Counted from the stretch's first letter, positions 36,756 through 46,669 are shown. The stretch: DNA of 64,000 bases from Stentor roeselii (GCA_006503475.1 RSEH01000038.1:124001-188000); one strand, 5' to 3'. The notes: a model not told the origin generated them from the letters alone. Numbers and translations: made by a program.

Positions 36756-39700
36756 TCACATTAAAACTATTAAAAACCCAGAAAAAAACAAAATTTTTCC
36801 AAAGTTCACATCAAGAAGTTCAGCAGCAGGAGACATGTCAGTCTTCCACCGAATAAACTTCACATCTTGACTGACTTCAGCGAATCCAGGAACTAAATTT
36901 CCACAAACGACGTAAACATTATAATGAACATCTGCAGTTAAATTGGTAAATGTCAGGTTTCCTAATGATTTTAATTCAACTCTTCTGTGATCTGCTCGTG
37001 TTTTTCGATTAGCAGCGTCGAGACCTGAGGAAATTTGATAGCCGAGGGGGGTTCCAGTGTCGTTTAATGCAGGGACTGCGATTCCGAAGAGGTATCCTGC
37101 TTCAACTAGAGAACCTGCCAGGCTTATCGAGCGATAGTCACTAGTTCCAAGAAGATATGGACTTTGGTACCACGAGCAAGGACTAAGGACTACCTCTTGT
37201 CCTTCAATTGATGCAGTTTTATTGAAATTTGAAAGACTTGCAGATAAATAATTTTTCTGCATTTGGAGTAACTTGATCATATCTTTAGGTTTCGGGTAAT
37301 CGTCACTTCTGGGGTTATCAATTAAATACATCTGGAAAAAAGTAACTATCTGGTCACTTGAAGATGATAAGAATCTTGAAGATTTTACTTGACTTTCAAT
37401 CACCTGCCAAAAATTTAAACCTAGGACTAGAGCGACTGTTCCTTTAATTATCTCTTTTTCGACTGATGTGAGATAAGTTTGAGAAAACCAAAGTCCAACA
37501 ACTGCCGGGCTGTAAACAGGCAGAGTTGAAAAATTGGCAGTTCTCGCGATTTTACTGTAAACGCCTCTCTGGTCAACAGCGATTGCGAAAATTGTGTAAC
37601 GAGTCCCAGCGGCGAGGCCAGATAACGTCAAGTTCTTAACACAACTACTGCTGATATACAAAGTGCCGTATTGAATATCGCTTGTGTCATAAGAAGGAGG
37701 CCCTCCTTGCGTCAGTTGATCGAAACTCGGCTGAAGGGTGCCGAACAAGGCAAAAGCGTAAAAAACAGTCGAGACCTTCGATGTTGTTAAAACAATTCCA
37801 GCAGAGGCTCTTTTTATCTGAGTCACTGCAATGCTCGTAACGTCAGGTAAGACCAGATCTTCATTCAAAACTCCGAAGCGGATCTCTTTTTCACTCAGTT
37901 CAAAGACAGAAGAGTCGTCTCCAGTAAGACTGATTGTCACAAAACTAGAACTCGCTTGAGTTGAGTTAGAAATGAAAATTTTATAAAAACCTTGAATGGT
38001 TCCTGCTCGAAATTCCATCTTTTGAGGTAAAATCGTGATTCCAGAGTACATCGTACTGACTGAGAACAAAAGATGAATGTTGTTATAAGGCGAGTACTTC
38101 AAAGTGACCTGTATTGGAATTGAAGACCCTGCTTTAGGAATATCTGGAATTTCTTCAAAGACGATTTCAACTTTTCCTGTTTTTACGACCTGGAATAAAG
38201 ATTTAGTGATCGGGGTGTAGTAAGTTGGGTTTACTTCTCCTGTGATTTTCCAGCTGATTATGTAAAGAGTGTCGTCTACTGACGGTGACGCGCTCACTCG
38301 GAAGGACTTTTCCATCTCGCCGACTGAGACCTGCACAGATGTCGGGATGAAGACGAACCCGAAAGTATAAGGCTGGAGTGTCAGGTTCAATGCGCAAGGG
38401 TAGTCAAAAGTGACTTTTACATACTTTGACACTGTTCCTCGCTCCACTGTGAAAGGCTCGTCATTGTTCACATGAATAAGCGGCCCTGGGTAGTCGAACT
38501 TCAACTGGTTCTTGCTTAGGTTCGGATAAGACCTGCTGATTATCTGGTTGTTGTTACCGTCGAAAATCTTCAAGTTGATGTACCCGGCTGTCACATTGAA
38601 CAAAGGGTTGCAAAGGTTTTTTAATGTTAGTTGAAAGTCACCTGCTGTTTTTTCGGAACTTGATAAGACTTGGATTGTGTTGAACTCTATTCGACAGGAT
38701 GGAGAACCTGATGACCAGTTGGAACTTGAACTGCAGGATATTGATGAACCTTCTAAGATGAAGTCTGAAGGGAACTCCACCCAAATCGCACCGAGGTTGG
38801 ATGATGAAGGAATTGAATATGAAGTTGAAAAGTTAAAGGAAAAATCGGATAATGTTCGTGAGAATTGGTTTGATGCTGTAGTCGTCCATAGAGATAGGAT
38901 ACCTCCCGAGGATTGCATACCTAATTCACCTGCTTTATCGTTTAACATTTGGAAGTTTTCGGATTTTTCAACTCCTACTTTGAATTGACCTGTGTTTGAG
39001 GATTTCTCGTAGTTAGGGTTTATCACGCCCCAAACAAACAAAGTAATCGAGCAGCTTTCACATGCCAGATAATCATCATGATCATAAACCTGAACCGTCC
39101 AACTCCTAACAACTTCACATTTAATATACCCTTTAAGTCCAATCGCCCAGCACTCAATAAAATCTCCAAGTCTTTTATCAAAAGTGACTGGAAACCCAAT
39201 AGTAAGTGCAGAACTCGAAGAAAACCCTTCAGAAGGACTGATATGAAACTCATAAGTCGCGGTTTCAGCTTCATTTTTCGGGTAAAAATGAATCAAAGTA
39301 GTAGAAATCGCCTTCGCAGCTGTAGTAGTTGAGACCGTGATAGAAGAGGTGCTTTTTTGAAGCACAGTTCCATCATAAATAACTCGAATTTCAAAGGATT
39401 CACTTATCCCAGCAGGAAAATTAAGAATATCAAGAACATGAACCGTGATCTGACTGTTATGATACTCGCTGTTAACTAGAACCCTCAAGGTTTTCCCGTA
39501 AAACAAGCAATCTTTTATAAAACTGATCCCAATAGACACTCTGCAATTTGGAGGGTTGATAAATTGTTCAAAATTCTTCGTTGGAAAGTCGATTTCTATG
39601 CTAGCTCCAGGGCCTATTGAAGAAATCGGTGTAAAAAAAATACTGTATTCAGCTAAAGATCCCTCGTTTTTAGGAAAATTTGAAATCAAAGCAGTTTCCA

Positions 39701-42700
39701 CGTCTTCCACTTCTAGCTCTGAGTCTAGACTTCCTGCAGTAAAACTCGCAAAATCAATGACTCTTCCAAACTGGTTCTTCGACTCATACTGTAAATTTCC
39801 TAAAGACCCAACAACAGAAGGATTTTTCACTCCTTTTAAAAGTACTCGAATCAAACTTCCACTTTCAATAAAAGGCAATGAAGATAAAGTTAAAATATTT
39901 CGATAAGGAGTGCATTTGTAACTTTCAACTTTTATTCCATTCACTGAAAAATAGCTACAAAAGGGGACTGGAGAAGAATAATGCAAAGAGTAAGATTTAC
40001 TTGAGTCTAAGGTGATCACAATGCTGCCTTCTTCAGGTATCTGGTTCAAAACTCTCATGAAGAACTCGTAACCGACATTCACACAACTTGCACAGCTTTG
40101 GTCAATGAAAAAGGCAGTATGCGACATCGACCCCGGGTCAAGACTTGGCAAGTCGCCTAGTTTGACGTAGTCCACAACAGCTGAGTCGTCAATGATAAAA
40201 AGCCAAATTTGGTCATTTGTACTTGAAACACTTTCAGGGTTCACTAAACCGGAAACCTTGAACTGATAAGTATTTGCCGTCAGTCCATTCGGCAGGTAGA
40301 CTAGAAGAAGATCAGCGCCTGGGTAACAGTAACATTCATAGTAATCGTCTAATTGGCATTGAACTTCTATTAAATTACAATAACCTGAGTCATGTGTTGG
40401 GTTTATTTGAAATAAAAGGTAAGAGCTAGATGAACCAACAGTCCCTGAGAAGTCAAAGGTAAGAGAAAGTTCATTTAATTCTTGAACTTCTGATGTCAAG
40501 AATGTACTTGAAGAGGTATAAGATCTAGAGGCAGGCAGCGAGCTGCCTGCAGGTAAATTAGAAGAACCTGAATGAATCAGTCTTTTTAACCGGTTTTGCA
40601 TGGAATAAGCCTGAACTTTGACAGTTCCAGGATAAGCTGAGAGAAAATATTTAAAACCCGCTAAATGCACCTCAAAGTCAACATCTGCAGGTATTGTGTA
40701 GAAGTCAGAAACAGTGATAATTACAGGAGTCCCAATAGACGGCACTGTAGGTCTTGAAGTAACAATACAAGTTAATTCCGAGGTATCAAGTCCAGTAATA
40801 ATTTTAACTCCTTTGCATGAAACTCTCTGGTCTTGCTCAAGTCCTATTCCAAGATCCAAATCAAACAAGTAATTCCCAGAGTCATCCTGAGTAGGCAGTT
40901 GAATTTCCAGGTACCCTCTCAAAGCAAGTGTATCAAACGACTTTAAACCCGAAGGAATTTCACTAGAAGATTTCGCTTTAATCATCAAAACAGTTTCCAT
41001 ATTCAAAGCAGTATTAGCAGCTTGAACTGAAAGACTTTCAAAATTAGTCGCATCAATAAAAACCATGACGCCTCCAGTCTCAAGCAGATTTTTACTAGTA
41101 TCAAAAGTGCTTACACTGAAAAAGTAATAATCTGAGTACAATGGTGAAAGCAGCGTCAATTTCACACTTGACTGTTGACCAGCGACGAAATCTCCAGGGC
41201 CAGATGGCGTGACAGATCCAGAAGTCGCTACAAAAAGTTGCACCCAGATTTCATCATCTTTTACTAAACAACTTTTTGCAGAATCAGTTCCTGTTCCATA
41301 AGGCGTCACTTTGCAGGCAAGAGAACTGGTTGTGAAATTTGAAGGAAATTTAAAGACCACGAAACCTTCAGCAGGGACTTTTATGTTCGGCACTAGTTGA
41401 AAGTTTAGGTCGATACTGCCTCCTCCTGCTTGGTTCGCTGTTGGGTAGGTGACTGATAAAGAAGGAGAACTGTTCTCAGAGATTTCGACGAAAGCTCCTG
41501 TTGAGTTGAAGTCAATCACAGTGGATCTGTCAGGACGAAGTGAGTAGACTGTTAAACTTTCTGAGGGTCCAGAAGTGCTGGGGTTTTTCAGTTGTAAGAT
41601 TATTTCAATGACCTGCTCTGCTGGAATCGCCTGGAAGTTAGTTATGGTTAGTCTGAGATTAGGAATGCTGTAGTCCACTTCCACCTTGTCAGTGTAGTTA
41701 AAGTCGTTTAAACCGCTTTCCACCCATACCAGGTAGTCCCCTTCAACTGTAAATGTCGGCGGGAAGTCAACTATAATAAACCCTTTCTCTTCAACAGGGT
41801 TCTTCACTCTAACATGAAGTTTATACAAAATAACAGAATTTTTCGATAACTCAATATTTTTTTCTACAGATTTCAAAGAAAGTTCAAGAAAATCTGAAGT
41901 TTTTACAGTAAAACCTTTGATATTTTCCTTATAAGTCAGCAGGGTGTTAGTATTTTCCCTGAAAATCCTCAGCGAGAAGTATCCTAACTTAGAAGACCAT
42001 CTAGGATTCGTGCCAGTCATACGAATATTATACTGAAACCCCGAGAACAGGTCCTGAGAAATGCCAGACAACTGAACTTCCAGGTCTTTTGTTAAGCACT
42101 GAAGGTCCCCTTCCACATTGAGTCCCGAACTGGCGAAGGAGGAGCAGCTGGGATTATCAGGAATATAAATCCCGCTGTCAGGAAAGGTAAAAAGAAGCCA
42201 GCTGCCTGCAGGGATATCGACACTGCTCTGAAAGGTAAAAAGGTACTTTGAGATGTCCCCTGCCACTTCAGAGGAGCCTGGAAGGACTTGAACAGTGACC
42301 AGGGCCAGCTCAGAAGGACTGTCAGAAATCCCGATGGAGCCGAAGACTAAGTTCATGTCGATGATGTAGGAAGAATAAGAGGTTTTTAACTTGAAGTTGC
42401 CTGTTCCTCCTGGTTTTCCAGGGTTTTTTATTGATTTTATTGTTATTGATGACTCTTGGTTCGCGGGGATTGGCTTTGAAACTGTTAGATGGACTGTGTT
42501 GCCGGATAATACGCAGGAAGATGTGGAACAGGATGGATTTCCTGCTATTCCCAGGTTGTTTTCGAATTGAGTTGGAAATTCAATTGATAGCACTCCTGAT
42601 GATGGAAGGTCGTTTGTGAGCATGAAGGTAAAAGTGTAGTCGGCGTAGTGTCGGACGTTTGTTATTGAGTTTGAAATTGAAAGAGGACCTGATGGCTTTA

Positions 42701-42761
42701 TTTGACCGATTTGGTCGTAGCCTAGGCTTAGTGCTGTTGGAAGGAGGAATAAAAGGAACAT
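36756..42761 (-). CDS. Giant repeat-built surface protein, probably GPI-anchored
   Basis: This 2001-aa protein has a signal peptide (MFLLFLLPTALSLG). Most of it is tandem beta-sandwich-like modules of about 130-160 residues. Each has an IEFP/FKFP segment, paired Cys residues, a PIPA or IPA turn and an NP motif (IKNPGKPGGTGNF, LKNPSTSGPSE, VKNPSVVGSLGN, VINPNYEKSS). There is no internal membrane helix. The C-terminus ends in a bare hydrophobic stretch (ILFFSGFLIVLM) right at the TGA stop, the usual GPI-attachment signal. It is probably a large coat or adhesion protein of the cell surface. No named family fits with confidence. A short GC hairpin lies inside at 40531. Confidence 0.85.
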   Translation of the reverse strand: MFLLFLLPTALSLGYDQIGQIKPSGPLSISNSITNVRHYADYTFTFMLTNDLPSSGVLSIEFPTQFENNLGIAGNPSCSTSSCVLSGNTVHLTVSKPIPANQESSITIKSIKNPGKPGGTGNFKLKTSYSSYIIDMNLVFGSIGISDSPSELALVTVQVLPGSSEVAGDISKYLFTFQSSVDIPAGSWLLFTFPDSGIYIPDNPSCSSFASSGLNVEGDLQCLTKDLEVQLSGISQDLFSGFQYNIRMTGTNPRWSSKLGYFSLRIFRENTNTLLTYKENIKGFTVKTSDFLELSLKSVEKNIELSKNSVILYKLHVRVKNPVEEKGFIIVDFPPTFTVEGDYLVWVESGLNDFNYTDKVEVDYSIPNLRLTITNFQAIPAEQVIEIILQLKNPSTSGPSESLTVYSLRPDRSTVIDFNSTGAFVEISENSSPSLSVTYPTANQAGGGSIDLNFQLVPNIKVPAEGFVVFKFPSNFTTSSLACKVTPYGTGTDSAKSCLVKDDEIWVQLFVATSGSVTPSGPGDFVAGQQSSVKLTLLSPLYSDYYFFSVSTFDTSKNLLETGGVMVFIDATNFESLSVQAANTALNMETVLMIKAKSSSEIPSGLKSFDTLALRGYLEIQLPTQDDSGNYLFDLDLGIGLEQDQRVSCKGVKIITGLDTSELTCIVTSRPTVPSIGTPVIITVSDFYTIPADVDFEVHLAGFKYFLSAYPGTVKVQAYSMQNRLKRLIHSGSSNLPAGSSLPASRSYTSSSTFLTSEVQELNELSLTFDFSGTVGSSSSYLLFQINPTHDSGYCNLIEVQCQLDDYYECYCYPGADLLLVYLPNGLTANTYQFKVSGLVNPESVSSTNDQIWLFIIDDSAVVDYVKLGDLPSLDPGSMSHTAFFIDQSCASCVNVGYEFFMRVLNQIPEEGSIVITLDSSKSYSLHYSSPVPFCSYFSVNGIKVESYKCTPYRNILTLSSLPFIESGSLIRVLLKGVKNPSVVGSLGNLQYESKNQFGRVIDFASFTAGSLDSELEVEDVETALISNFPKNEGSLAEYSIFFTPISSIGPGASIEIDFPTKNFEQFINPPNCRVSIGISFIKDCLFYGKTLRVLVNSEYHNSQITVHVLDILNFPAGISESFEIRVIYDGTVLQKSTSSITVSTTTAAKAISTTLIHFYPKNEAETATYEFHISPSEGFSSSSALTIGFPVTFDKRLGDFIECWAIGLKGYIKCEVVRSWTVQVYDHDDYLACESCSITLFVWGVINPNYEKSSNTGQFKVGVEKSENFQMLNDKAGELGMQSSGGILSLWTTTASNQFSRTLSDFSFNFSTSYSIPSSSNLGAIWVEFPSDFILEGSSISCSSSSNWSSGSPSCRIEFNTIQVLSSSEKTAGDFQLTLKNLCNPLFNVTAGYINLKIFDGNNNQIISRSYPNLSKNQLKFDYPGPLIHVNNDEPFTVERGTVSKYVKVTFDYPCALNLTLQPYTFGFVFIPTSVQVSVGEMEKSFRVSASPSVDDTLYIISWKITGEVNPTYYTPITKSLFQVVKTGKVEIVFEEIPDIPKAGSSIPIQVTLKYSPYNNIHLLFSVSTMYSGITILPQKMEFRAGTIQGFYKIFISNSTQASSSFVTISLTGDDSSVFELSEKEIRFGVLNEDLVLPDVTSIAVTQIKRASAGIVLTTSKVSTVFYAFALFGTLQPSFDQLTQGGPPSYDTSDIQYGTLYISSSCVKNLTLSGLAAGTRYTIFAIAVDQRGVYSKIARTANFSTLPVYSPAVVGLWFSQTYLTSVEKEIIKGTVALVLGLNFWQVIESQVKSSRFLSSSSDQIVTFFQMYLIDNPRSDDYPKPKDMIKLLQMQKNYLSASLSNFNKTASIEGQEVVLSPCSWYQSPYLLGTSDYRSISLAGSLVEAGYLFGIAVPALNDTGTPLGYQISSGLDAANRKTRADHRRVELKSLGNLTFTNLTADVHYNVYVVCGNLVPGFAEVSQDVKFIRWKTDMSPAAELLDVNFGKILFFSGFLIVLM
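40531..40550. repeat. 20-nt perfect GC hairpin inside the giant surface-protein gene
   Basis: Nine-base arms around a GA loop (GCAGGCAGC-GA-GCTGCCTGC). The layout is the same as the hairpin at 25830. It encodes part of a Leu-Pro-Ala-Gly-Ser-Ser repeat in a linker between modules. Confidence 0.9.
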
Positions 42762-43132
42762 ATTAATTATTTGGATTATTTAAGAATAGGATTTATTGGA
42801 AGTTTTGAACTGGTTTTGTTTGTGGAATGGATTTTAGTGTAGTGATAGGAAGTTTTTTATTAACTGGATGATTGATGAAGCTTAAGGAATTGATTTTATT
42901 ATTAAATTGGTTAAATATGTTTTTAACTATAATCAAAGCATTTCATTAGTTATAGGATGATCAATTACCACTTCATATCCCATCACAGTTAAATCATAAC
43001 AACTTAAAAATCTAATAAAAAAACAATCCAAAAAAAACTCCATTAACCAAAAACCATCGATTCCTCCCTAAATCCCAAACAGCTTCCCAATCCTCCTCAA
43101 AAATCCCACCAATCCTTCCAAATAATCATTAA
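42762..43132. other. Divergent intergenic region
   Basis: About 370 bp of AT-rich sequence between divergent start codons. The right half is C/A-rich on the plus strand (many CCAAATCC-like runs), giving a pyrimidine-poor leader before the kinase. No repeat, RNA gene or reading frame was recognised. Confidence 0.5.
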
Positions 43133-44014
43133 ATGGGTGCCTGCTTAAAAAAGACATCATCAACAAAAGTGAATCCGATAACATCTCAATCCTTTCACTT
43201 CACTCGTTCATTATACTCAAAAGGCAAACTGATCGGGGAAGGTGCATATGGAAAAGTATACGAATACCTAAATCGCGAAACAGGAGTTTTCTACGCAGTG
43301 AAACACATGGAACTAGCAGGATCCGAGTCCCAAATCCACGAAGAAGTTCAGAAACTAAGAGAAGAAATCAAGATCTTCCAGAAGCTTTCTCATAAAAACA
43401 TCATCCAATATCTCGACACAGAAATCGACGAGTCTTCCAAAGGAGTCGACATAATCATGGAGCTAGTCCCAGGAGAGTCTCTTCGTCATCTAATCAACAA
43501 GTTCACAAAACTCGAGGAAAGAATGACTATCATTTATTTAAAACAGGTTCTAGAAGGCCTGGAATACCTTCACCTTCAAGGAATCGTCCATCGTGACATA
43601 AAACCAGCGAACATCCTCATCAGTAGCAATGGAACTGTCAAGCTTTCTGACTTCGGAGCTTCTAAAAAGCTGAAAGGCGACCAGCTTGACAACGAGGAAC
43701 TTTGCAACAGTTTAAAAGGAAGTCCTTACTGGATGGCTCCAGAAATCGCTAAAATGACAGGACACTCTTACCCAGCCGACATCTGGTCTGTCGGGTGTCT
43801 CGCCATTGAAATGCTCAGCGGCAAAGCACCTTGGAGCCAAGAGACGACTTCAGCCAGCGAGGTCCTTCGAATGATTCGATCAGGTAAAGTACCGAAGATT
43901 CCCTCAGGTCTTTCAAGTACTTGCCTTGATTTCATTTCTAAGTGCCTTGAAGTGAATCCCAGTTTTCGTCCTTCTGCAAGCGAGTTGCTAAAACATGATT
44001 TTTTGAAACATTAG
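43133..44014 (+). CDS. MAP3K-like (STE11/NPK1-type) Ser/Thr protein kinase
   Basis: This 293-aa protein is one kinase domain: glycine loop IGEGAYGKVYE, ATP-binding Lys in YAVKHM, catalytic loop HRDIKPANIL, DFGASKKL, activation loop ending GSPYWMAPEIA, and DIWSVGCLAIEML. The GSPYWMAPE sequence is typical of the MAP3K/STE group (ANP/NPK1, MEKK). The N-terminus MGACLKK is a strong candidate for N-myristoylation plus palmitoylation at Cys4, so it is probably tethered to a membrane. There are no regulatory domains beyond the kinase. It is convergent with the gene at 44025, 10 bp between stops. Confidence 0.92.
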   Translation: MGACLKKTSSTKVNPITSQSFHFTRSLYSKGKLIGEGAYGKVYEYLNRETGVFYAVKHMELAGSESQIHEEVQKLREEIKIFQKLSHKNIIQYLDTEIDESSKGVDIIMELVPGESLRHLINKFTKLEERMTIIYLKQVLEGLEYLHLQGIVHRDIKPANILISSNGTVKLSDFGASKKLKGDQLDNEELCNSLKGSPYWMAPEIAKMTGHSYPADIWSVGCLAIEMLSGKAPWSQETTSASEVLRMIRSGKVPKIPSGLSSTCLDFISKCLEVNPSFRPSASELLKHDFLKH

Positions 44015-44024
44015 CTGATTATTC

Positions 44025-44426
44025 CTAACTATTCAGAAACTTTCGAGCCTCTTCGAGTTTTTTACGGTATTTGTTAGGGACTTTGTCAGTTGGAAGACGA
44101 TTTCCTTTGATTTGGACTGGCTGAGAAGGGGCTGAGGTGGAAGGTCGTTCATTGTTGCAGTCTTTGATATATCTGTGAGACGCGCCTTTTCTTTCAGAGA
44201 CTTTTCGTGTCCATTGCATTTGAGTTGTGAACCATTTCTGTTCTTCTTCTTCCAGGTCTTCATGGTCATCGGCCTGGTCCTCTTGAACGACGTAAAGTTC
44301 TCCTGGTTCAAAAGTCGTGTTTTGAAGAAGTCCGAATTCATCATAAAACTGTTTTTCCAGGGTATGTTCAATGTCTTTAAGAAGCCCTAAACATTGTTTT
44401 CGCTTCTGAAGGACCAAGTCGTTCAT
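44025..44426 (-). CDS. Coiled-coil protein, possibly the C-terminal part of the upstream LRR gene
   Basis: This is 133 aa from the Met at 44426: a helix (MNDLVLQKRKQCLGLLKDIEHTLEKQF), an acidic stretch, and a basic C-terminus with helix NKYRKKLEEARKFL. The same frame stays open and helix-like for about 29 codons upstream of this Met (SRSKNFAQFEDSRLRRELQEM), reaching a TAA next to the stop of the LRR gene. There is no other ATG in that stretch. A 16-nt intron-like sequence at 44504-44519 separates the two, but splicing it does not bring the frames together. So this is either a separate short gene or the tail of the LRR gene. Confidence 0.6.
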   Translation of the reverse strand: MNDLVLQKRKQCLGLLKDIEHTLEKQFYDEFGLLQNTTFEPGELYVVQEDQADDHEDLEEEEQKWFTTQMQWTRKVSERKGASHRYIKDCNNERPSTSAPSQPVQIKGNRLPTDKVPNKYRKKLEEARKFLNS

Positions 44427-44518
44427 TTCTTGAAGTTCTCGTCGTAATCGCGAGTCTTCGAATTGGGCGAAATTTTTTGATCGGCTTGCAGGGCGGGAGT
44501 CGCTTCCTAGTTAGGAAC

Positions 44519-45445
44519 TTACTCTTTTATTTGCACGTTGTTTATAATGCTGATGTTTGGGTAGTCCCTGGATAGGACTTGAATGATGTCAGGATTTTCA
44601 CTGCATGGGTTGTTTTCAAGGCTTAGCTCGTGAAGAGATGTGATTTGATTTAGAGGAATCAGCTCTGCTCGGTCGTAAAGACTGTTGAAGCTTAAGTCGA
44701 GCACGAAGAGGGATGGAAGAAGCTCGTTGATGTCTCGGGAAAGCTCAAGGAGGAAGATGAAGTTGTTTGAAAGGATTAGTTCTGTTAGGTTTGGTAGAAC
44801 TGGAAAACCTGAAAGTGTTTCTAGTTTGTTGTCTTCCAGGTTTAAGGACTCTAGACTTGGCACTTTTGAGAGAAACTTCACTGATGAGATCTGGTTCTTT
44901 CGAAGGTTTAGAACTTTTAGGGTGTTTGGAAGATCGGATGGAAGAATTTCTCGAATTTGGTTGTGGCTTAGGTAAAGCTCTTCTAGTTGAAGTCTTTCTA
45001 GACCTTCGATTTGATGGATTTCGTTTAGGTTTAGGTCGAGAATCTTTAAAGAGTTGAGAGATGATAGGGAACGAGTGGATTGGATGAGGTTGCCTTCAGC
45101 TCGTAAAGTGTGCAAAGACTATTTTAATATTACTTTTGGAAGAGATTCTATGTATTCTAACTTGTTGAAACCTAGATTGAGTCTGACCAATCCTGGATTC
45201 AGTATCCCTGAAGTTGATTTCAGAGAGTTGCAAGAGACATCTAAGTCTTTCAGATCCCTTAGGCGGTCGATTTGACTGTTTGATAGAGATTCTATTAGAT
45301 TACTTGCTAGGTTTATTGATTTTAGCTTTGTGAAAGGATGCAAAGGACAGATTGAAGTGAGTTTCAGCTTTGAAGCTTCAAGGCCGAAGATTTTTTCTGG
45401 TTTATCGCCATGAGTTTGAAGTATTCCTTCAAAAGTGAGTTCCAT
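44519..45445 (-). CDS. Leucine-rich repeat protein (one 15-nt intron)
   Basis: Two adjacent frames join into one 303-aa protein once GTAATATTAAAATAG (45119-45133) is removed: LEYIESLPK is followed directly by SLHTLRAEGNLI, which keeps the LRR rhythm. About ten repeats of the 22-residue LxxLxLxxNxI type run through the whole protein (LKSINLASNLIESL, LEELYLSHNQI, LESLNLEDNKL), ending in an SDS22-like cap (NPCSENPDIIQVLSRDYPNISIINN). LRRs of this class are protein-binding scaffolds common in axonemal and phosphatase-regulating proteins. It may continue into the frame at 44025 (see that entry). Confidence 0.87.
45119..45133 (-). other. 15-nt spliceosomal intron (LRR gene)
   Basis: The coding-strand sequence is GTAATATTAAAATAG, with A at position 10. 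It contains an in-frame TAG. Removal restores an uninterrupted series of leucine-rich repeats across the junction. Confidence 0.93.
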
Positions 45446-45488
45446 TAATTATTGCGGGATCGAGATATTCTAAAAATATTTATCAGTC

Positions 45489-46016
45489 TCACTCAGTTTC
45501 CCACCCAAGCAATTTATGATACTTATTGCGAATCCAATAACAAGCATCAACAACTTTTTCAACATAAGTATCAGGAGTATCAAGAGCCTGTTCCCCAACC
45601 TCTCCATCCTGATCATAAATATTAGTCCACCACCATTCATGATTGCGAACGACATCTCTTCTACGTTTATCCATTTCAATCTCACATTCCTGCACCATGC
45701 ATTTTTTCATATCATTATACTTATCAATGCAAACAGTGGTTTCCTTCATCGAGTTTTCATAAGAACACAAAGTAAAAGCATTGGCTGATTCAAAACACTT
45801 GAGTCGTGCAGCCTGCATCGCTTCATCTTTCAGGTCTTCTTCGCGGATCCTTCTCAGCATGTTGAGTTTCCAGTGATAAGTGTATTTTGGAGGGCGGGTC
45901 TTGACGAGGTAAGCTCCGAACTCGGGCTTGAATATCGGGCAGTACTTGCGGATGTTTATGTTTTTCTGCTCTTTTGCCAGCGCTTTAAGCACTGAGTTCT
46001 CGTCATGCTGCTTCAT
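45489..46016 (-). CDS. Twin CX9C (CHCH-type, CMC1-like) mitochondrial protein
   Basis: This is a 175-aa protein with two CX9C motifs: CFESANAFTLC and CIDKYNDMKKC, separated by 12 residues, making a helical hairpin with two disulfides. The pattern A-F-x-x-C...E-N...C...M-x-x-C resembles the CMC1 family of cytochrome oxidase biogenesis factors. Such proteins are imported into the mitochondrial intermembrane space through Mia40. The N- and C-terminal extensions (about 75 and 60 residues) are long for CMC1, so it could instead be a ciliate-specific respiratory-complex subunit. The stop is TGA, followed by another in-frame TGA one codon later. Confidence 0.78.
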   Translation of the reverse strand: MKQHDENSVLKALAKEQKNINIRKYCPIFKPEFGAYLVKTRPPKYTYHWKLNMLRRIREEDLKDEAMQAARLKCFESANAFTLCSYENSMKETTVCIDKYNDMKKCMVQECEIEMDKRRRDVVRNHEWWWTNIYDQDGEVGEQALDTPDTYVEKVVDACYWIRNKYHKLLGWETE

Positions 46017-46035
46017 ATTTAATGTATTACAAAGC

Positions 46036-46662
46036 TTATGAGAATTCGCTGTTGCAGTTTGAAGCTGGAAGATCGTTCACTGAAGGTGACAATCTGTGAC
46101 CAGGACTTTCAGGTGGGATAGAAATTGGCGTCAGTTCTTCACCTTGATTTACTAAAAGATCTTGCCCACATTTCAGTCGTATGTAAGCGCTCCAGACAGT
46201 TTTCACCATTAATAAAAGCACAAAAGGGCCTAGGAGTTCATTAATGAAGGTCATGAAGTTTTTAAAGGTCAGGATCATGTTGTGAATTTCATGAATTATT
46301 ATCCTGACTAGTGAGAGAAAGGTCATAATGAAAAATTCAATCTTTTTAAAGTTTGAGTACTTTTTCAGGTCTGGTGGGTAACTCTGGATAATCCCTCGAC
46401 ATCCGACCAAAGCGAAAGGAATTGCTGTTAGAGTTGTTAGACATTGGAGAACTTTTAATGAGAGAGCAACGCTTTCTTCTTCCCATATGAATATTTTCCA
46501 TAAATAATGAGAACCTGCTAAAAGGTTTATTATTCCGATGAGAACATCAAAAATCGCAATGTAAACAACTCCAATTTTCAACGAAAAGACCATACAAAAA
46601 CTTTTGAAAGGTGATCCAAGCACTTTCAAGAACTTTTCATTTTCCACATCAACCTGTTCCAT
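46036..46662 (-). CDS. Multi-pass membrane protein of unknown function
   Basis: This 208-aa protein has four hydrophobic segments: about residues 28-50 (IGVVYIAIFDVLIGIINLLAG), 68-88, 108-128 and 140-160 (LLGPFVLLLMVKTVWSAY). The tail is short and polar. It starts only 7 bp after the stop codon of the upstream gene. The four-helix plan recalls tetraspan-like proteins, but no family motif is seen. Confidence 0.7.
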   Translation of the reverse strand: MEQVDVENEKFLKVLGSPFKSFCMVFSLKIGVVYIAIFDVLIGIINLLAGSHYLWKIFIWEEESVALSLKVLQCLTTLTAIPFALVGCRGIIQSYPPDLKKYSNFKKIEFFIMTFLSLVRIIIHEIHNMILTFKNFMTFINELLGPFVLLLMVKTVWSAYIRLKCGQDLLVNQGEELTPISIPPESPGHRLSPSVNDLPASNCNSEFS

Positions 46663-46669
46663 TTATTAA

